From Leifsonia sp. ku-ls (GTDB lineage: Bacteria; Actinomycetota; Actinomycetes; Actinomycetales; Microbacteriaceae), in NCBI GenBank assembly GCA_003367665.1, contig QKXI01000004.1:1-64000 (forward strand): a DNA stretch of 64,000 nucleotides, given 5' to 3'. A program made the translations under genes and the position numbers. Under the pieces are notes generated by a model, which had not been told where the DNA came from, made no database searches, and saw only the letters and a list, made by a program, of their open reading frames with translations. Numbering within the stretch: the stretch's first letter is position 1; every line of letters begins with the position of its first letter. Positions 46,136 through 55,371 of the stretch are shown piece after piece.

Positions 46136-49100
46136 ATGGCTCACCGTCGTATCTGGACTCGAAGCATTGCAATGCGATATCTCGCGGCGGTGTGGGCCGT
46201 CGTGCTTGCCCTCGTGGCGCCGTCGGTCGCGCTGCCGTCGACGGCTGCGGCCGCGCCGGAAGCGTCGGCGGAGTGCGCCACGCCCCTGCTGAGCGAGCAG
46301 AAGCGCGCCGAGGACGTCGCTGAATCCGATCCCGCGACCTTCCTGCAGGCGGCGGCGATCAACGGTCGCAGCGAGAGCGACTTCCGCTCCCTGGCCGAGG
46401 ACGAGACGTTCTGGCTGGACCGGTGCGGGCAGGCGTACTACTCCGAAGAACGGCACCCGCTCGATGCTCCGAGGGTGGACGCACGCGACGCCGGCGTCCC
46501 GGTGGCTCCGTTGTCGCAGACCCTCGAGTTGCAGTCCAAGCCGGACTCCCCGCTCACGATCTACCTCGACTTCCTCGGCGGAGAGGTCAGTGGGACAGGG
46601 TGGAACGAGCGATACACCTACAACGGGGTCAAGTATCCGACGTTCTACAACGAGCCGTATTCGCTCGACGGAAAGGTCGACACCGACTTCTCCGACGCGG
46701 AGCTCCTGTCCATCCAGCGCGTGTGGCAGTCGGTCGCAGAGGACTATGCGCCGTTCGACGTCAACGTCACCACCAAGGACCTCGGTCTCGACGCGATCGA
46801 CCGGTCCTCGGCGAGTGACCCCGCCTACGGCGTCCGCGTCATGGTCACCCGGACCAACCCGTACGGCGACACCTGCGGATGCGGCGGCGCTGCCTACGTC
46901 AACGCGTTCAGCTTCGTCGCCAACCACATGTTCTACAACCCGGCCTGGGTCTTCACGGACGGTGCCGGTCGCGACAGCAAGGGCATCGCCGAAGCGGCCG
47001 CCCACGAAGCAGGGCACACGTTCGGTCTGCAGCACCACGGCACCTCGACCGATGGATACTACGAGGGCGTCCGGCCGTGGGCGCCGATCATGGGCGCCGG
47101 CTACTACCAGCCGGTCACCCAGTGGTCGCACGGCGAGTATCCCGGCGCGAACAATTCCGGTCAGGACGACGTCGCTGTGATCGCCAGAGTCGCCCCGCTG
47201 CGCACCGACGATCACGGCGACAGCGCCGCGGCCGGCACGTTGCTCAGCGCGGGGACGCCGCTGGCCGGTCTCATCGAGTCCAGGAGCGACGTGGACGCGT
47301 TCCGCTTCACCGCGGCCGGGCCCACGACGGTCACCGTCAGCACGGGGCCCTTCAGCGACCTGAACTCGCAGCTCACCATCCTCGATTCCTCCGGCGCGAC
47401 CGTGGCCGTCGTCAACGACCCCGTGACCGTCGGCGTGCCGAGCTACGAGGTGGCCGTCGGCCTGAACTCCGTCTGGAATGCGGCGCTTCCCCCCGAGGGC
47501 GGCGAGTACGTCGCGCTGGTCACGGGCGTGGGGACGGGCGACCCCCGCACGGCCGGCCAGTTCAGCGACTACGGCTCGCTCGGGCGATATCAGATCGCGC
47601 TCACCACGACGGTGCCGCTGACGCTGACGGCCGGGGCTCCGGCCGCCGGCACGGTGAACAGCGCCTATGCCGGGGCTTTCGTCAGCGCGGCCGGAGGCGC
47701 CGCGCCGTACACGTATGCCGCGACGGGCCTCCCGGACGGCCTCGGCATCAACGCCGCCACCGGCGCCATCACAGGCACGCCGACCACCGCAGGGACGTAC
47801 TCCGTCACGATCACGGTGACGGATGCCAACGCGGGGACCGCCTCCCAGACGGTCACCGTCTCGATCGCGGAGCCCGTGGCTCTGACGGTCGGGACGCCGG
47901 CGGTCGGCACGGTGAACACCGCGTACGAGAACGCGTTCGTGACCGCCACAGGCGGCGTCGGACCGTACACGTATTCCGCGGCGGGCCTCCCCGCCGGGCT
48001 CGTGATGGCCGCGGGGACGGGAACGGTCACGGGAACGCCGGCCGGCATCGGGACGTTCGCGGTGAGCGTGACGGTGACCGACGCCGAGGGTCGCACCGAC
48101 AAGGCCGTGGTCGACCTCCGGGTCCTCCCGCAGCCCTTGCTGGTCTCCGCGGGAACGCCGGCGACCGGAACCGTCGGGAGCGCCTACGACAGCACGTTCG
48201 TCCTCGCCGGGGGCGGCGTGGCGCCGTACTCGTACGCGGCGACGGGCCTTCCCGACGGGCTGACCATCGATGCGGCGACCGGAGCGGTGACGGGGACGCC
48301 GACCGTGGCAGGGACCTCGACGGTGACCCTCACGGTGACCGACGCGGAGGGGACGACAGGGTCGCAGACGACGACCATCACGGTGCGGGGCGCCCTGACC
48401 CTGACCGCGGCCAGGCCGGACCCGGCCACGGTCGGCACGCCCTACGCCAGCACGTTCGTCGCGGTCGGCGGCGGTGTCGGTCCGTACTCGTTCGTGGCGG
48501 CAGGGCTCCCCGACGGGACGACCATCGATGCGGCGACCGGGGCGGTGACGGGGACACCGACGACGGCCGGGACGTTCCCCCTCACGATCACGGTGACCGA
48601 CAGCGAGGGACGGGGCGCGTCGGCGACCGCAGTCATCGCCGTGTCCGATCCGCTGGTCGTGACGACCGCAGCGCCGCCCGCCGGAACGGTCGGCACGGCG
48701 TTCGACAGCACGTTCGTCGCCGTCGGCGGCGGTGTCGGTCCCTATGCCTACAGCGCGACGGGCCTTCCCGACGGGCTGACCATCGATGCGGCGACCGGAG
48801 CGGTGACGGGGACGCCGACGACGGCAGGGCAGTCGACGGTCACGATCGTCGCCACGGACGTGGACGGCCGGACGGCGTCGGCGACCGTGGACCTCGTCAT
48901 CGCCGAGCCCCTCGTCCTCGACCTGGGGGCGCCGCCCGCGGGCACGGTGGACGCCACGTATGACGGGCGGTTCGTCCGGGCCGTCGGAGGGGCGGAACCG
49001 TACGCCTTCACCGCGAACGGCCTTCCGGCAGGGCTCGCCATCGACGCTGCCACCGGCGCGATCGCAGGGACACCGACCGAGGCGGGCGCATACGCCATCA

Positions 49101-49702
49101 CCATCGCCGTCACCGACGTGGACGGCCGGGTGGACACGAAGACGGCGACACTCACCGTGTTCACGAACCCGCCGGCGAGCCTCGTGGTCGTGCACGGCAC
49201 CGCCGGCGAGCTGCCGAGCTCCGTCGGCACGGCCCGGGCGACCGTCGGCGTCCCCTACAAGAACGCCACGCTGAGCGCCTCGGGCGGGACGGCGCCGTAT
49301 CGGTGGTCCCTCCGGGAGGGAACGCTGCCGGACGGGCTGAGCATCCATCCCGAGACCGGTGAGATCAGCGGCGTGCCGAGCGCGGTGGGCCGGTCGGTGT
49401 TCACCGTGCAGGCGGCCGACGTGGACGGCGTCGTGGGGGTGAGCGAGATCTTCTCCATCACGGTATCGCGGGCGACCGTCCCGGTCCTCCCCCCGTCGGG
49501 CGGATGGACCGAAGGCGGGATGGTCGGTGCGCCGATCCCGAGCCTCGCCGGACCGGAGCCGGTGACGACGACCGCGCAGCGCCTCGCTCAGACGGGCGCG
49601 GGAGCGAGCCCGGCCGGTGCCCTCCTGGCCGCGGTGCTCTTCGTCTCCGGGGTGGCGGCGGTCGTCGCACGGCGGTGGAGGCGGCGGCGTGCGCTGACCT
49701 AG
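46136..49702 (+). CDS. Wall-anchored metzincin metalloprotease with seven Ig-like repeats
   Basis: 1188 aa. A signal peptide (about 1-40, ending TAAAAPEAS) precedes a zinc protease domain with HEAGHTFGLQHHG (H290, H294, H300; E291 catalytic) and a downstream MGAGYYQPVTQW as a Met-turn candidate. A pre-peptidase-like beta domain follows (390-490). Seven repeats of about 85 residues come next, each with GTPTTAGTYSVTITVTD-like strands, the putative Ig (He_PIG) fold. The C-terminus has LAQTG (1150-1154), a hydrophobic segment and RRWRRRRALT, a class E sortase signal. It is probably a surface protease or adhesin. Confidence 0.93.
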   Translation: MAHRRIWTRSIAMRYLAAVWAVVLALVAPSVALPSTAAAAPEASAECATPLLSEQKRAEDVAESDPATFLQAAAINGRSESDFRSLAEDETFWLDRCGQAYYSEERHPLDAPRVDARDAGVPVAPLSQTLELQSKPDSPLTIYLDFLGGEVSGTGWNERYTYNGVKYPTFYNEPYSLDGKVDTDFSDAELLSIQRVWQSVAEDYAPFDVNVTTKDLGLDAIDRSSASDPAYGVRVMVTRTNPYGDTCGCGGAAYVNAFSFVANHMFYNPAWVFTDGAGRDSKGIAEAAAHEAGHTFGLQHHGTSTDGYYEGVRPWAPIMGAGYYQPVTQWSHGEYPGANNSGQDDVAVIARVAPLRTDDHGDSAAAGTLLSAGTPLAGLIESRSDVDAFRFTAAGPTTVTVSTGPFSDLNSQLTILDSSGATVAVVNDPVTVGVPSYEVAVGLNSVWNAALPPEGGEYVALVTGVGTGDPRTAGQFSDYGSLGRYQIALTTTVPLTLTAGAPAAGTVNSAYAGAFVSAAGGAAPYTYAATGLPDGLGINAATGAITGTPTTAGTYSVTITVTDANAGTASQTVTVSIAEPVALTVGTPAVGTVNTAYENAFVTATGGVGPYTYSAAGLPAGLVMAAGTGTVTGTPAGIGTFAVSVTVTDAEGRTDKAVVDLRVLPQPLLVSAGTPATGTVGSAYDSTFVLAGGGVAPYSYAATGLPDGLTIDAATGAVTGTPTVAGTSTVTLTVTDAEGTTGSQTTTITVRGALTLTAARPDPATVGTPYASTFVAVGGGVGPYSFVAAGLPDGTTIDAATGAVTGTPTTAGTFPLTITVTDSEGRGASATAVIAVSDPLVVTTAAPPAGTVGTAFDSTFVAVGGGVGPYAYSATGLPDGLTIDAATGAVTGTPTTAGQSTVTIVATDVDGRTASATVDLVIAEPLVLDLGAPPAGTVDATYDGRFVRAVGGAEPYAFTANGLPAGLAIDAATGAIAGTPTEAGAYAITIAVTDVDGRVDTKTATLTVFTNPPASLVVVHGTAGELPSSVGTARATVGVPYKNATLSASGGTAPYRWSLREGTLPDGLSIHPETGEISGVPSAVGRSVFTVQAADVDGVVGVSEIFSITVSRATVPVLPPSGGWTEGGMVGAPIPSLAGPEPVTTTAQRLAQTGAGASPAGALLAAVLFVSGVAAVVARRWRRRRALT
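47630..49475 (+). repeat. Seven tandem Ig-like (He_PIG) coding repeats
   Basis: Seven units of about 258 bp. The third and fifth share an identical 65-bp block (48239-48303 and 48755-48819) spaced by exactly two units (516 bp). Units 3-6 are closest in sequence; units 1, 2 and 7 are more diverged. Confidence 0.9.
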
Positions 49703-49769
49703 CGGCGCTCCCTCTCTCCTCCCTCCCGGCCTCCCGTCGTACGATGTGCGAGGACCGAAGGAGGGCCGC

Positions 49770-50267
49770 ATGGTCGACAAGCTCGATGCCGAGCTGATCG
49801 CGTTGCTGGCCGCCGAGCCCCGGCTGGGCGTGTTCGAGGCGTCCCGCCGGCTCGGGGTCGCCCGGGGGACCGTGCAGGCGCGACTCGACCGGCTGCAGCG
49901 GTCCGGGGTGGTGCGGGACTTCGCGCCGAGCGTCGACACCGAGCTGCTCGGCTACCCCGTGACGGCGTTCGTGACCGCCGAGCTCGCCACCGGGGAGGAC
50001 GGCGCGGTCGCCGTCGAGCACCTGCGCGGGATCCCCGAGGTGCTCGAGGCGCACACGATCACCGGAGCGGGCGATCTCATGATCCGGGTCGTCGCGCGGT
50101 CGAACGCCGACCTGAAACGCGTCATCGGGCGTATCGTCGGCGCTCCGGGGATCGCGCGCACCTCGACGGTCATCGCACTGGCGACCGCGATCCACCACCG
50201 CACCGTCCCGCTCGTGCAGGCGGCGGTGGCGACGGACGACGAAGCGACAGAGGAGGAGAACGGGTGA
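49770..50267 (+). CDS. Lrp/AsnC-family transcriptional regulator
   Basis: 165 aa. The N-terminal helix-turn-helix (LDAELIALLAAEPRLGVFEASRRLGVARGTVQARLDRL) is followed by a RAM ligand domain (EVLEAHTITGAGDLMIRVVA). AAGGAGG lies 5 nt before the ATG, and a -10-like TACGAT is at 49740-49745. It heads, and probably controls, the aldehyde dehydrogenase-thiolase-SDR operon; the GTGA junction couples it to the dehydrogenase. The ligand is likely an amino acid or its breakdown product. Confidence 0.93.
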   Translation: MVDKLDAELIALLAAEPRLGVFEASRRLGVARGTVQARLDRLQRSGVVRDFAPSVDTELLGYPVTAFVTAELATGEDGAVAVEHLRGIPEVLEAHTITGAGDLMIRVVARSNADLKRVIGRIVGAPGIARTSTVIALATAIHHRTVPLVQAAVATDDEATEEENG

Positions 50268-51730
50268 TGGACGAGAAGGCGCTGCTGGATCGCGTGCCGG
50301 ACGGGCTGTACATAGGCGGGGAGTGGACGAGCGGGTCGGCCGGGACGTTCCCCGTCTACGATCCGGCGACGGGCGACCGCATCAAGGAGATCGCCGACGC
50401 GTCACCGGAGGACGGCATCCGGGCTCTGGATGCCGCGGTCGCGGCCGCCGACGACTGGGCGGCCACGCCGGCCCGGCAGCGCGGCGAGATCCTCCGCCGG
50501 GCCTTCGACCTGCTGCAGGAGCGCCGCGACGAGTTCGCGCTGCTGATGACGCTGGAGATGGGCAAGCCGCTCGCCGAGGCGAGTGGGGAGGTCACCTACG
50601 GCGGCGAGTTCCTGCGCTGGTTCTCCGAGGAGGCCGTGCGGATCAGCGGCCGCTACGGCGCGAACCCGGAAGGCACCGGGCGGATGATCGTCTCGCAGCA
50701 TCCGGTCGGGCCGTGCTTCCTGATCACGCCGTGGAACTTCCCGCTCGCCATGGCCACGCGCAAGATCGCGCCGGCGCTCGCCGCGGGCTGCACCGTCGTC
50801 ATCAAGCCGGCCGAGCTCACGCCCCTGACGACCCTGTACTTCGCCAAGCTGATGGAGGACGCCGGCCTCCCGGGCGGGGTGCTCAACGTGGTGACGACGA
50901 CCACCTCCGGGAAGGTCTCCGCGCCGATCATCGCGGACCCGCGGCTGAGGAAGCTGTCGTTCACCGGCTCGACCGAGGTCGGCAGGAAGCTGCTGCAGCA
51001 GGCGTCGGAGAACGTCCTCCGCACGTCCATGGAGCTCGGCGGCAACGCCCCGTTCGTGGTGTTCGACGACGCCGACCTCGACCGCGCGGTGGACGGGGCG
51101 ATGCTCGCGAAGTTCCGCAACATCGGCGAGGCGTGCACGGCCGCCAACCGGTTCATCGTGCACGAGACCGTGGCCGACGAGTTCGCCCGGCGCGTGACCG
51201 AGCGGGTCAACGGCCTGAAGGTCGGCCGGGGCACCGAGGAGGGCGTGACCATCGGTCCGCTCATCAACGAGGACGCGATCGACAAGGCCTCCGACCTACT
51301 GCAGGACGCGGTCGCACGCGGCGCGTCGGTGCTCACCGGCGGCTCGCGCGTCGAGGGGACGGGGACGTTCTTCGAGCCGACGGTCGTCACCGATGTCCGC
51401 GCGGGCAGCGAGATCCTCCGTCAGGAGATCTTCGGGCCCGTGCTTTCCATCGTCCGCTTCTCCGACGAGGACGAGGCGGTGCGGCTGGCCAACGACACCG
51501 AGTACGGGCTGGTCTCGTACGTGTTCACGAAGGACCTCGCCCGCGGCCAGCGGATGATCGAGCGGCTGGAGACCGGGATGATGGGCCTCAACGTGGGTGT
51601 GGTCTCCAACGCGGCCGCACCGTTCGGCGGGGTGAAGCAGTCCGGACTCGGACGGGAGGGCGGCCTGGAGGGCATCCACGAGTACCTGAACACCAAGTAC
51701 ACGCTCACGCCCAACCCGTTCGGAGCCTGA
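50264..51730 (+). CDS. NAD(P)-dependent aldehyde dehydrogenase, succinate-semialdehyde type
   Basis: 488 aa of the GabD-like branch. Catalytic residues E257 (MELGGNAP) and C291 (GEACTAANR) are present, with the cofactor loop FTGSTEVGRKLL and TPWNFPLAMATRKIAPALAAG. Either GTG 50264 or ATG 50267 may start it, behind AGGAGGAG. In the operon it would oxidise an acid semialdehyde before thiolase and SDR steps. The exact substrate cannot be fixed; succinate semialdehyde is the best guess. Confidence 0.92.
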   Translation: MMDEKALLDRVPDGLYIGGEWTSGSAGTFPVYDPATGDRIKEIADASPEDGIRALDAAVAAADDWAATPARQRGEILRRAFDLLQERRDEFALLMTLEMGKPLAEASGEVTYGGEFLRWFSEEAVRISGRYGANPEGTGRMIVSQHPVGPCFLITPWNFPLAMATRKIAPALAAGCTVVIKPAELTPLTTLYFAKLMEDAGLPGGVLNVVTTTTSGKVSAPIIADPRLRKLSFTGSTEVGRKLLQQASENVLRTSMELGGNAPFVVFDDADLDRAVDGAMLAKFRNIGEACTAANRFIVHETVADEFARRVTERVNGLKVGRGTEEGVTIGPLINEDAIDKASDLLQDAVARGASVLTGGSRVEGTGTFFEPTVVTDVRAGSEILRQEIFGPVLSIVRFSDEDEAVRLANDTEYGLVSYVFTKDLARGQRMIERLETGMMGLNVGVVSNAAAPFGGVKQSGLGREGGLEGIHEYLNTKYTLTPNPFGA

Positions 51731-51731
51731 G

Positions 51732-52922
51732 ATGACCCGCGCAGAGGCCGTCATCGTCGACGTGGTCCGCACCCCGTCGGGGCGCGGGAAGCCCGACGGG
51801 GAGCTGTCCGACATCCACCCCGCCGACTTGCTCGCCGGCGTGCTCATCGAGCTCGTGGCCCGCACCGGCATCGACCCGGCCGTCGTCGACGACGTGATCG
51901 GCGGGTGCGTCACCCAGTCGGGCGAGCAGGCGGGCAACATCACGCGCACCGCCGTGCTGAGCGCCGGCTTCCCGGAGAGCGTCCCCGCCGTGACCGTGGA
52001 CCGGCAGTGCGGCTCCAGCCAGCAGGCGGCCGCGTTCGCCGCGCAGGGAGTCATCTCCGGTGCCTACGACGTGGTGATCGCGTGCGGGGTGGAGTCGATG
52101 AGCCGGGCGCCGATGGGCTCCAACGTCCAGGGCGCGTCCCTCGGAGGAGAGCTGCTGCGGCAGCGGTACCCCGAGGGGCTGGTCAACCAGGGCGTCGCGG
52201 CGGAGCTGATCGCCGACCGCTGGGGGTTCAGCCGGGCCGAGCTCGACGACTACGCCGCCGAGTCGCACGGCCGCGCCGCCTGGGCCGCGGCGAACGGGGC
52301 GTTCGAGGGCGAGCTGGTCGGCGTCCCGACACCCGACTCCGGCAGCGTCGTCGCCGACGAGACGATCCGGCCGGGCACCACGGCGGAGAAGCTTGCGGGA
52401 CTGACGCCGGTGTTCCGCACGGATCGGCTCGCCGAGCGCTTCCCGCAGCTGGAGTGGCGCATCACCGCGGGCAACTCGTCGCCGCTGACCGACGGCGCGT
52501 CCGCCGCGCTCATCATGAGCGCCGACGCCGCGAAGCGGCTGGGGCTGCGGCCGCGGGCGCGGTTCCACTCCTTCGCCGTCGCCGGAAGCGACCCGCTGTT
52601 CATGCTGACCGGCATCCTCCCCGCGACCCGCAAGCTGCTCGACCGCAGCGGCGTCGGCCTCGACGAGATCGACGCGTACGAGGTCAACGAGGCGTTCGCT
52701 CCCGTTCCATTGCTGTGGCGGCAGGAGTTCGGCGCGGACCCGGCGAAGCTCAACCCCCGCGGCGGCGCGATCGCCCTCGGCCACGCGCTCGGCTCGTCCG
52801 GCACGCGGCTCCTGGCGACGCTGCTCAACGAGGTCGAGGCGCGCGGTGGACGCTACGGCCTGCAGACCATGTGCGAGGGCGGAGGCACCGCCAACGCCAC
52901 GCTCATCGAAGTACTGCGCTGA
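51732..52922 (+). CDS. Acetyl-CoA C-acyltransferase (thiolase)
   Basis: 396 aa. Active-site C93 in RQCGSSQQA, the NEAFAPVP box, GHALGSSGTR with the catalytic histidine, and C-terminal CEGGGTANA cysteine are all intact. It cleaves 3-ketoacyl-CoA in degradation or condenses acetyl-CoA; the neighbouring 3-hydroxyacyl-CoA-dehydrogenase-like SDR favours degradation. It starts 1 nt after the previous stop. Confidence 0.94.
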   Translation: MTRAEAVIVDVVRTPSGRGKPDGELSDIHPADLLAGVLIELVARTGIDPAVVDDVIGGCVTQSGEQAGNITRTAVLSAGFPESVPAVTVDRQCGSSQQAAAFAAQGVISGAYDVVIACGVESMSRAPMGSNVQGASLGGELLRQRYPEGLVNQGVAAELIADRWGFSRAELDDYAAESHGRAAWAAANGAFEGELVGVPTPDSGSVVADETIRPGTTAEKLAGLTPVFRTDRLAERFPQLEWRITAGNSSPLTDGASAALIMSADAAKRLGLRPRARFHSFAVAGSDPLFMLTGILPATRKLLDRSGVGLDEIDAYEVNEAFAPVPLLWRQEFGADPAKLNPRGGAIALGHALGSSGTRLLATLLNEVEARGGRYGLQTMCEGGGTANATLIEVLR

Positions 52923-52964
52923 CCGCGGCGGCACACCCATCCACCCTCGATCAGAAGGAGAACC

Positions 52965-53726
52965 ATGCGACTCGACGGATGTTCGGCGATCGTCACCGGC
53001 GGAGCCAGCGGACTCGGCAACGCCACCGCGCGCGCCCTCATCGACGGCGGGGCACACGTCGTCGTCCTCGACCTCCCGACCTCGGAGGGCGAGAAGGCGG
53101 CGACCGCGCTCGGGCCGAACGCGCGGTTCGTCGCCGCCGACGTCACCGACGAGGGGCAGGTGCAGGCGGCGGTCGACGCCGCCTCGGCGCTCGCTCCGCT
53201 GCGCGTCGTCGTCAACTGCGCGGGCATCGCGACGGCCGAGAAGGTCATCGGGCGCGACGGGCTCATCCCGCTCGACCACTTCGAACGTGTCATCCGGGTG
53301 AACCTGGTCGGCACGTTCAACGTCGTGCGACTGGCCGCGGCGGCGATGGCGAAGACCGAGCCGGTGGGGGAGGAGCGCGGCGTGATCGTGAACACGGCGT
53401 CGGTCGCGGCCTTCGACGGTCAGATCGGGCAGCCGGCGTACTCGGCGTCGAAGGGCGGGGTCGCGGCCATGACGCTGCCGCTGGCGCGTGAGTTCGCGCG
53501 CAGCCTCATCCGCGTCATGACGATCGCTCCCGGCATCTTCGAGACGCCCATGATGGCGGGCCTCCCGCAGGCCGCGCAGGACTCGCTCGCCGCCCAGGTG
53601 CCGCACCCCTCGCGCCTCGGCAAGCCGGCCGAGTACGCCGCCCTCGTGCGCGCGATCGTGGACAACCCCATGCTCAACGGGGAGACCATCCGCCTCGACG
53701 GCGCCATCCGCATGCAGCCCAAGTAA
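52965..53726 (+). CDS. Short-chain dehydrogenase (3-hydroxyacyl-CoA dehydrogenase type 2-like)
   Basis: 253 aa. NAD motif [12 protein letters not shown] (residues 11-22), NCAGIAT, catalytic serine in [10 protein letters not shown] and YSASKGG (Tyr-x3-Lys). The sequence [25 protein letters not shown] and PGIFETPMM follow the HSD17B10-like branch, which oxidises 3-hydroxyacyl-CoA. AGAAGGAG precedes the ATG. Last gene of the Lrp operon. Confidence 0.93.
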   Translation: MRLDGCSAIVTGGASGLGNATARALIDGGAHVVVLDLPTSEGEKAATALGPNARFVAADVTDEGQVQAAVDAASALAPLRVVVNCAGIATAEKVIGRDGLIPLDHFERVIRVNLVGTFNVVRLAAAAMAKTEPVGEERGVIVNTASVAAFDGQIGQPAYSASKGGVAAMTLPLAREFARSLIRVMTIAPGIFETPMMAGLPQAAQDSLAAQVPHPSRLGKPAEYAALVRAIVDNPMLNGETIRLDGAIRMQPK

Positions 53727-53733
53727 CCCCCAA

Positions 53734-53800
53734 GCCGTCAGCTCCTGAGTTTTTCGAGGGACATGCCGCGTCGGGATCGAAGAACTCAGGAGCTGACGGC
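53734..53800. terminator. Nested inverted repeat between convergent genes
   Basis: Arms of 18 bp (GCCGTCAGCTCCTGAGTT and its exact complement) enclose 31 nt that contain an inner TTCGA/TCGAA stem. It lies in the 80-nt gap where the SDR gene and the RamB-like gene converge. No U-tract follows on either side, so it may be a Rho-assisted or structural terminator. Confidence 0.6.
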
Positions 53801-53806
53801 GGCGGG

Positions 53807-55258
53807 TCAGGCGCCGGAGTGGGCCTCGAGGAAGGCGTACACGTCGGCGTCGTCGACGCCGGGGAAAGAGCCGGAGGGCAGGGGCGACAGGATGTGCGCG
53901 TGCAGTCGCGCGCTCGGCCACGCCTTGCCGGCCCAGCGTCCCGACAGCTCCGCCGGCGGCCGCTTGCAGCACGACTCGTCGGGGCAGCGCGACTCGGCAC
54001 GCACGGTCGTCTCGCGGCCGCGGAACCACTTCGCCTCGTCGAACGGCACGCCGACGCTGATCGAATAGCCGCCCTCGGCCGTCGTGCCGGTCTGCGTGGC
54101 GCACCAGTACGTCCCGGCCGGAGTGTCGGTGTACTGGTACAGCTCCGTGGTGCGGTTGGTGTGCGTGAACGCGCTGCGGGCGCCCCACTTGCGGCAGACG
54201 ATCTGGCCCTCGATGGAACCGGTCACGTCCGTCGGCAGCGGCAGCCCGTCGTTCTCGTAGCCCTTGTACAGCGCACCGTCGTCGCCGACGCGGAGGAAGT
54301 GCAGCGTCATGTCGAGGTGGCTCGTCGCGAGGTTCGTGAGCCGCAGCGCCGCCGCCTCGTGCGTGACGCCGAACGCGTCCCGGAAGTCCTCGACGGCGAG
54401 GTCCTTGTCCTTCTTCGCCTGCTGCAGGAACCCGACCGCGGCCTCCCGCGGCATCAGACAGCAGGCGGCGAAGTAGTTGATCTCCAGCCGCTGGCGCAGG
54501 AAGTCGGCGTACGACTCCGGCCGGGTGTGGCCGAGCAGCCGGTGCGCCATCGCCTGGAGCGCCATGGAGCGGAGGCCGTGACCGCCGGGGATGGACGCCG
54601 GCGGAAGGTAGATGCGGCCGTTCTCCAGGTCGGTGACCGAGCGCGCGGACCGCGGCAGGTCGTTCACGTAGATGAGCTCGAAGCCGAGCCGCTCGGCCAT
54701 CACGCTCACCTCGCGGTGGGTGAGGGCGCCGCGGACGTGGCCGGACGCCCGCACCTGCTGCTCGGCCAGCTCCTCGATCTCGGGGATGTAGTTGTCCTGC
54801 GCGCGCATCCGCTCGCGCAGCTCGGTGTTGGCGCGCCTGGCCTCCTCCGGCGTCGCGATGGCCTCGCTCGCGCGGCGGCTCAGCTCGCGGTGCAGACCGA
54901 CGAGCGCGCGGAGCGTCTCTGTCGGCGTCCCCTTCGTCGGCTTCACCGCGGGGAGGCCGAGCGACGCGTAGAGCGACCCGCGCTGCGCCCTGGCCAGCTC
55001 GATCTCCAGCGCCGCGCGCTCGTCGGGCGGCTCTGCGGACAGCAGGTCGGCCGGCTGCACCCCGAGCGCGGTGGCGAGGGAGCTGAGCAGGGAGACCCGC
55101 GGCTCGCGCTTGCCGTTCTCGATCAGGGACAGCTGGCTCGCGGCGACGCCGGCCGCGGCGCCGAGGGCGTCGAGGGTCAGGCCGCGCTGCAGCCGGAAGT
55201 GGCGGATGCGGTGGCCGAGGGTGGCGACGTCGATGTCGCCGGGGTCGACGGTACTCAT
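53807..55258 (-). CDS. RamB/PrpR-type regulator (XRE HTH, short-chain acyl family)
   Basis: 483 aa. The N-terminal XRE helix-turn-helix (RIRHFRLQRGLTLDALGAAAGVAASQLSLIENGKREP) is followed by an IrrE/ImmA-like domain (LGHTRPESYADFLRQRLEINYFAACCLMP) and the C-terminal DUF2083 region with the cysteine cluster CPDESCC. Relatives include RamB of C. glutamicum and PrpR of M. tuberculosis, which control acetate and propionate genes and respond to acyl-CoA. It is divergent from pckG, with matching inverted 12-mers near each start, so autoregulation and control of gluconeogenesis are likely. Confidence 0.93.
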   Translation of the reverse strand: MSTVDPGDIDVATLGHRIRHFRLQRGLTLDALGAAAGVAASQLSLIENGKREPRVSLLSSLATALGVQPADLLSAEPPDERAALEIELARAQRGSLYASLGLPAVKPTKGTPTETLRALVGLHRELSRRASEAIATPEEARRANTELRERMRAQDNYIPEIEELAEQQVRASGHVRGALTHREVSVMAERLGFELIYVNDLPRSARSVTDLENGRIYLPPASIPGGHGLRSMALQAMAHRLLGHTRPESYADFLRQRLEINYFAACCLMPREAAVGFLQQAKKDKDLAVEDFRDAFGVTHEAAALRLTNLATSHLDMTLHFLRVGDDGALYKGYENDGLPLPTDVTGSIEGQIVCRKWGARSAFTHTNRTTELYQYTDTPAGTYWCATQTGTTAEGGYSISVGVPFDEAKWFRGRETTVRAESRCPDESCCKRPPAELSGRWAGKAWPSARLHAHILSPLPSGSFPGVDDADVYAFLEAHSGA

Positions 55259-55270
55259 GGCTTCACGTTA

Positions 55271-55282
55271 GCGAAAGAATCG
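55271..55282 (+). promoter_or_regulatory. RamB-like binding site, regulator side
   Basis: GCGAAAGAATCG begins 13 nt upstream of the regulator's ATG and is matched, with one change, by an inverted copy near pckG. Confidence 0.65.
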
Positions 55283-55345
55283 CGATTTTTACAAGCAGAT
55301 CTTGGGTTCGATCGCGTCGAATTGCGCCGATCCTGGATGTGTAAC

Positions 55346-55357
55346 CGATTCTTTCAC
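55346..55357 (-). promoter_or_regulatory. RamB-like binding site, pckG side
   Basis: On the minus strand this reads GTGAAAGAATCG, differing at one base from the copy at 55271-55282. It ends 14 nt before the pckG ATG. The two copies face each other 63 nt apart. Confidence 0.65.
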
Positions 55358-55371
55358 GCAAAGGACCCGAC

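Noticed and set aside
46070-49939. Very long open frame antisense to the metzincin gene
   Set aside because: It is a GC-driven mirror of a clearly coding repeat protein; its translation is Arg/Gly/Asp/His-rich without any domain.
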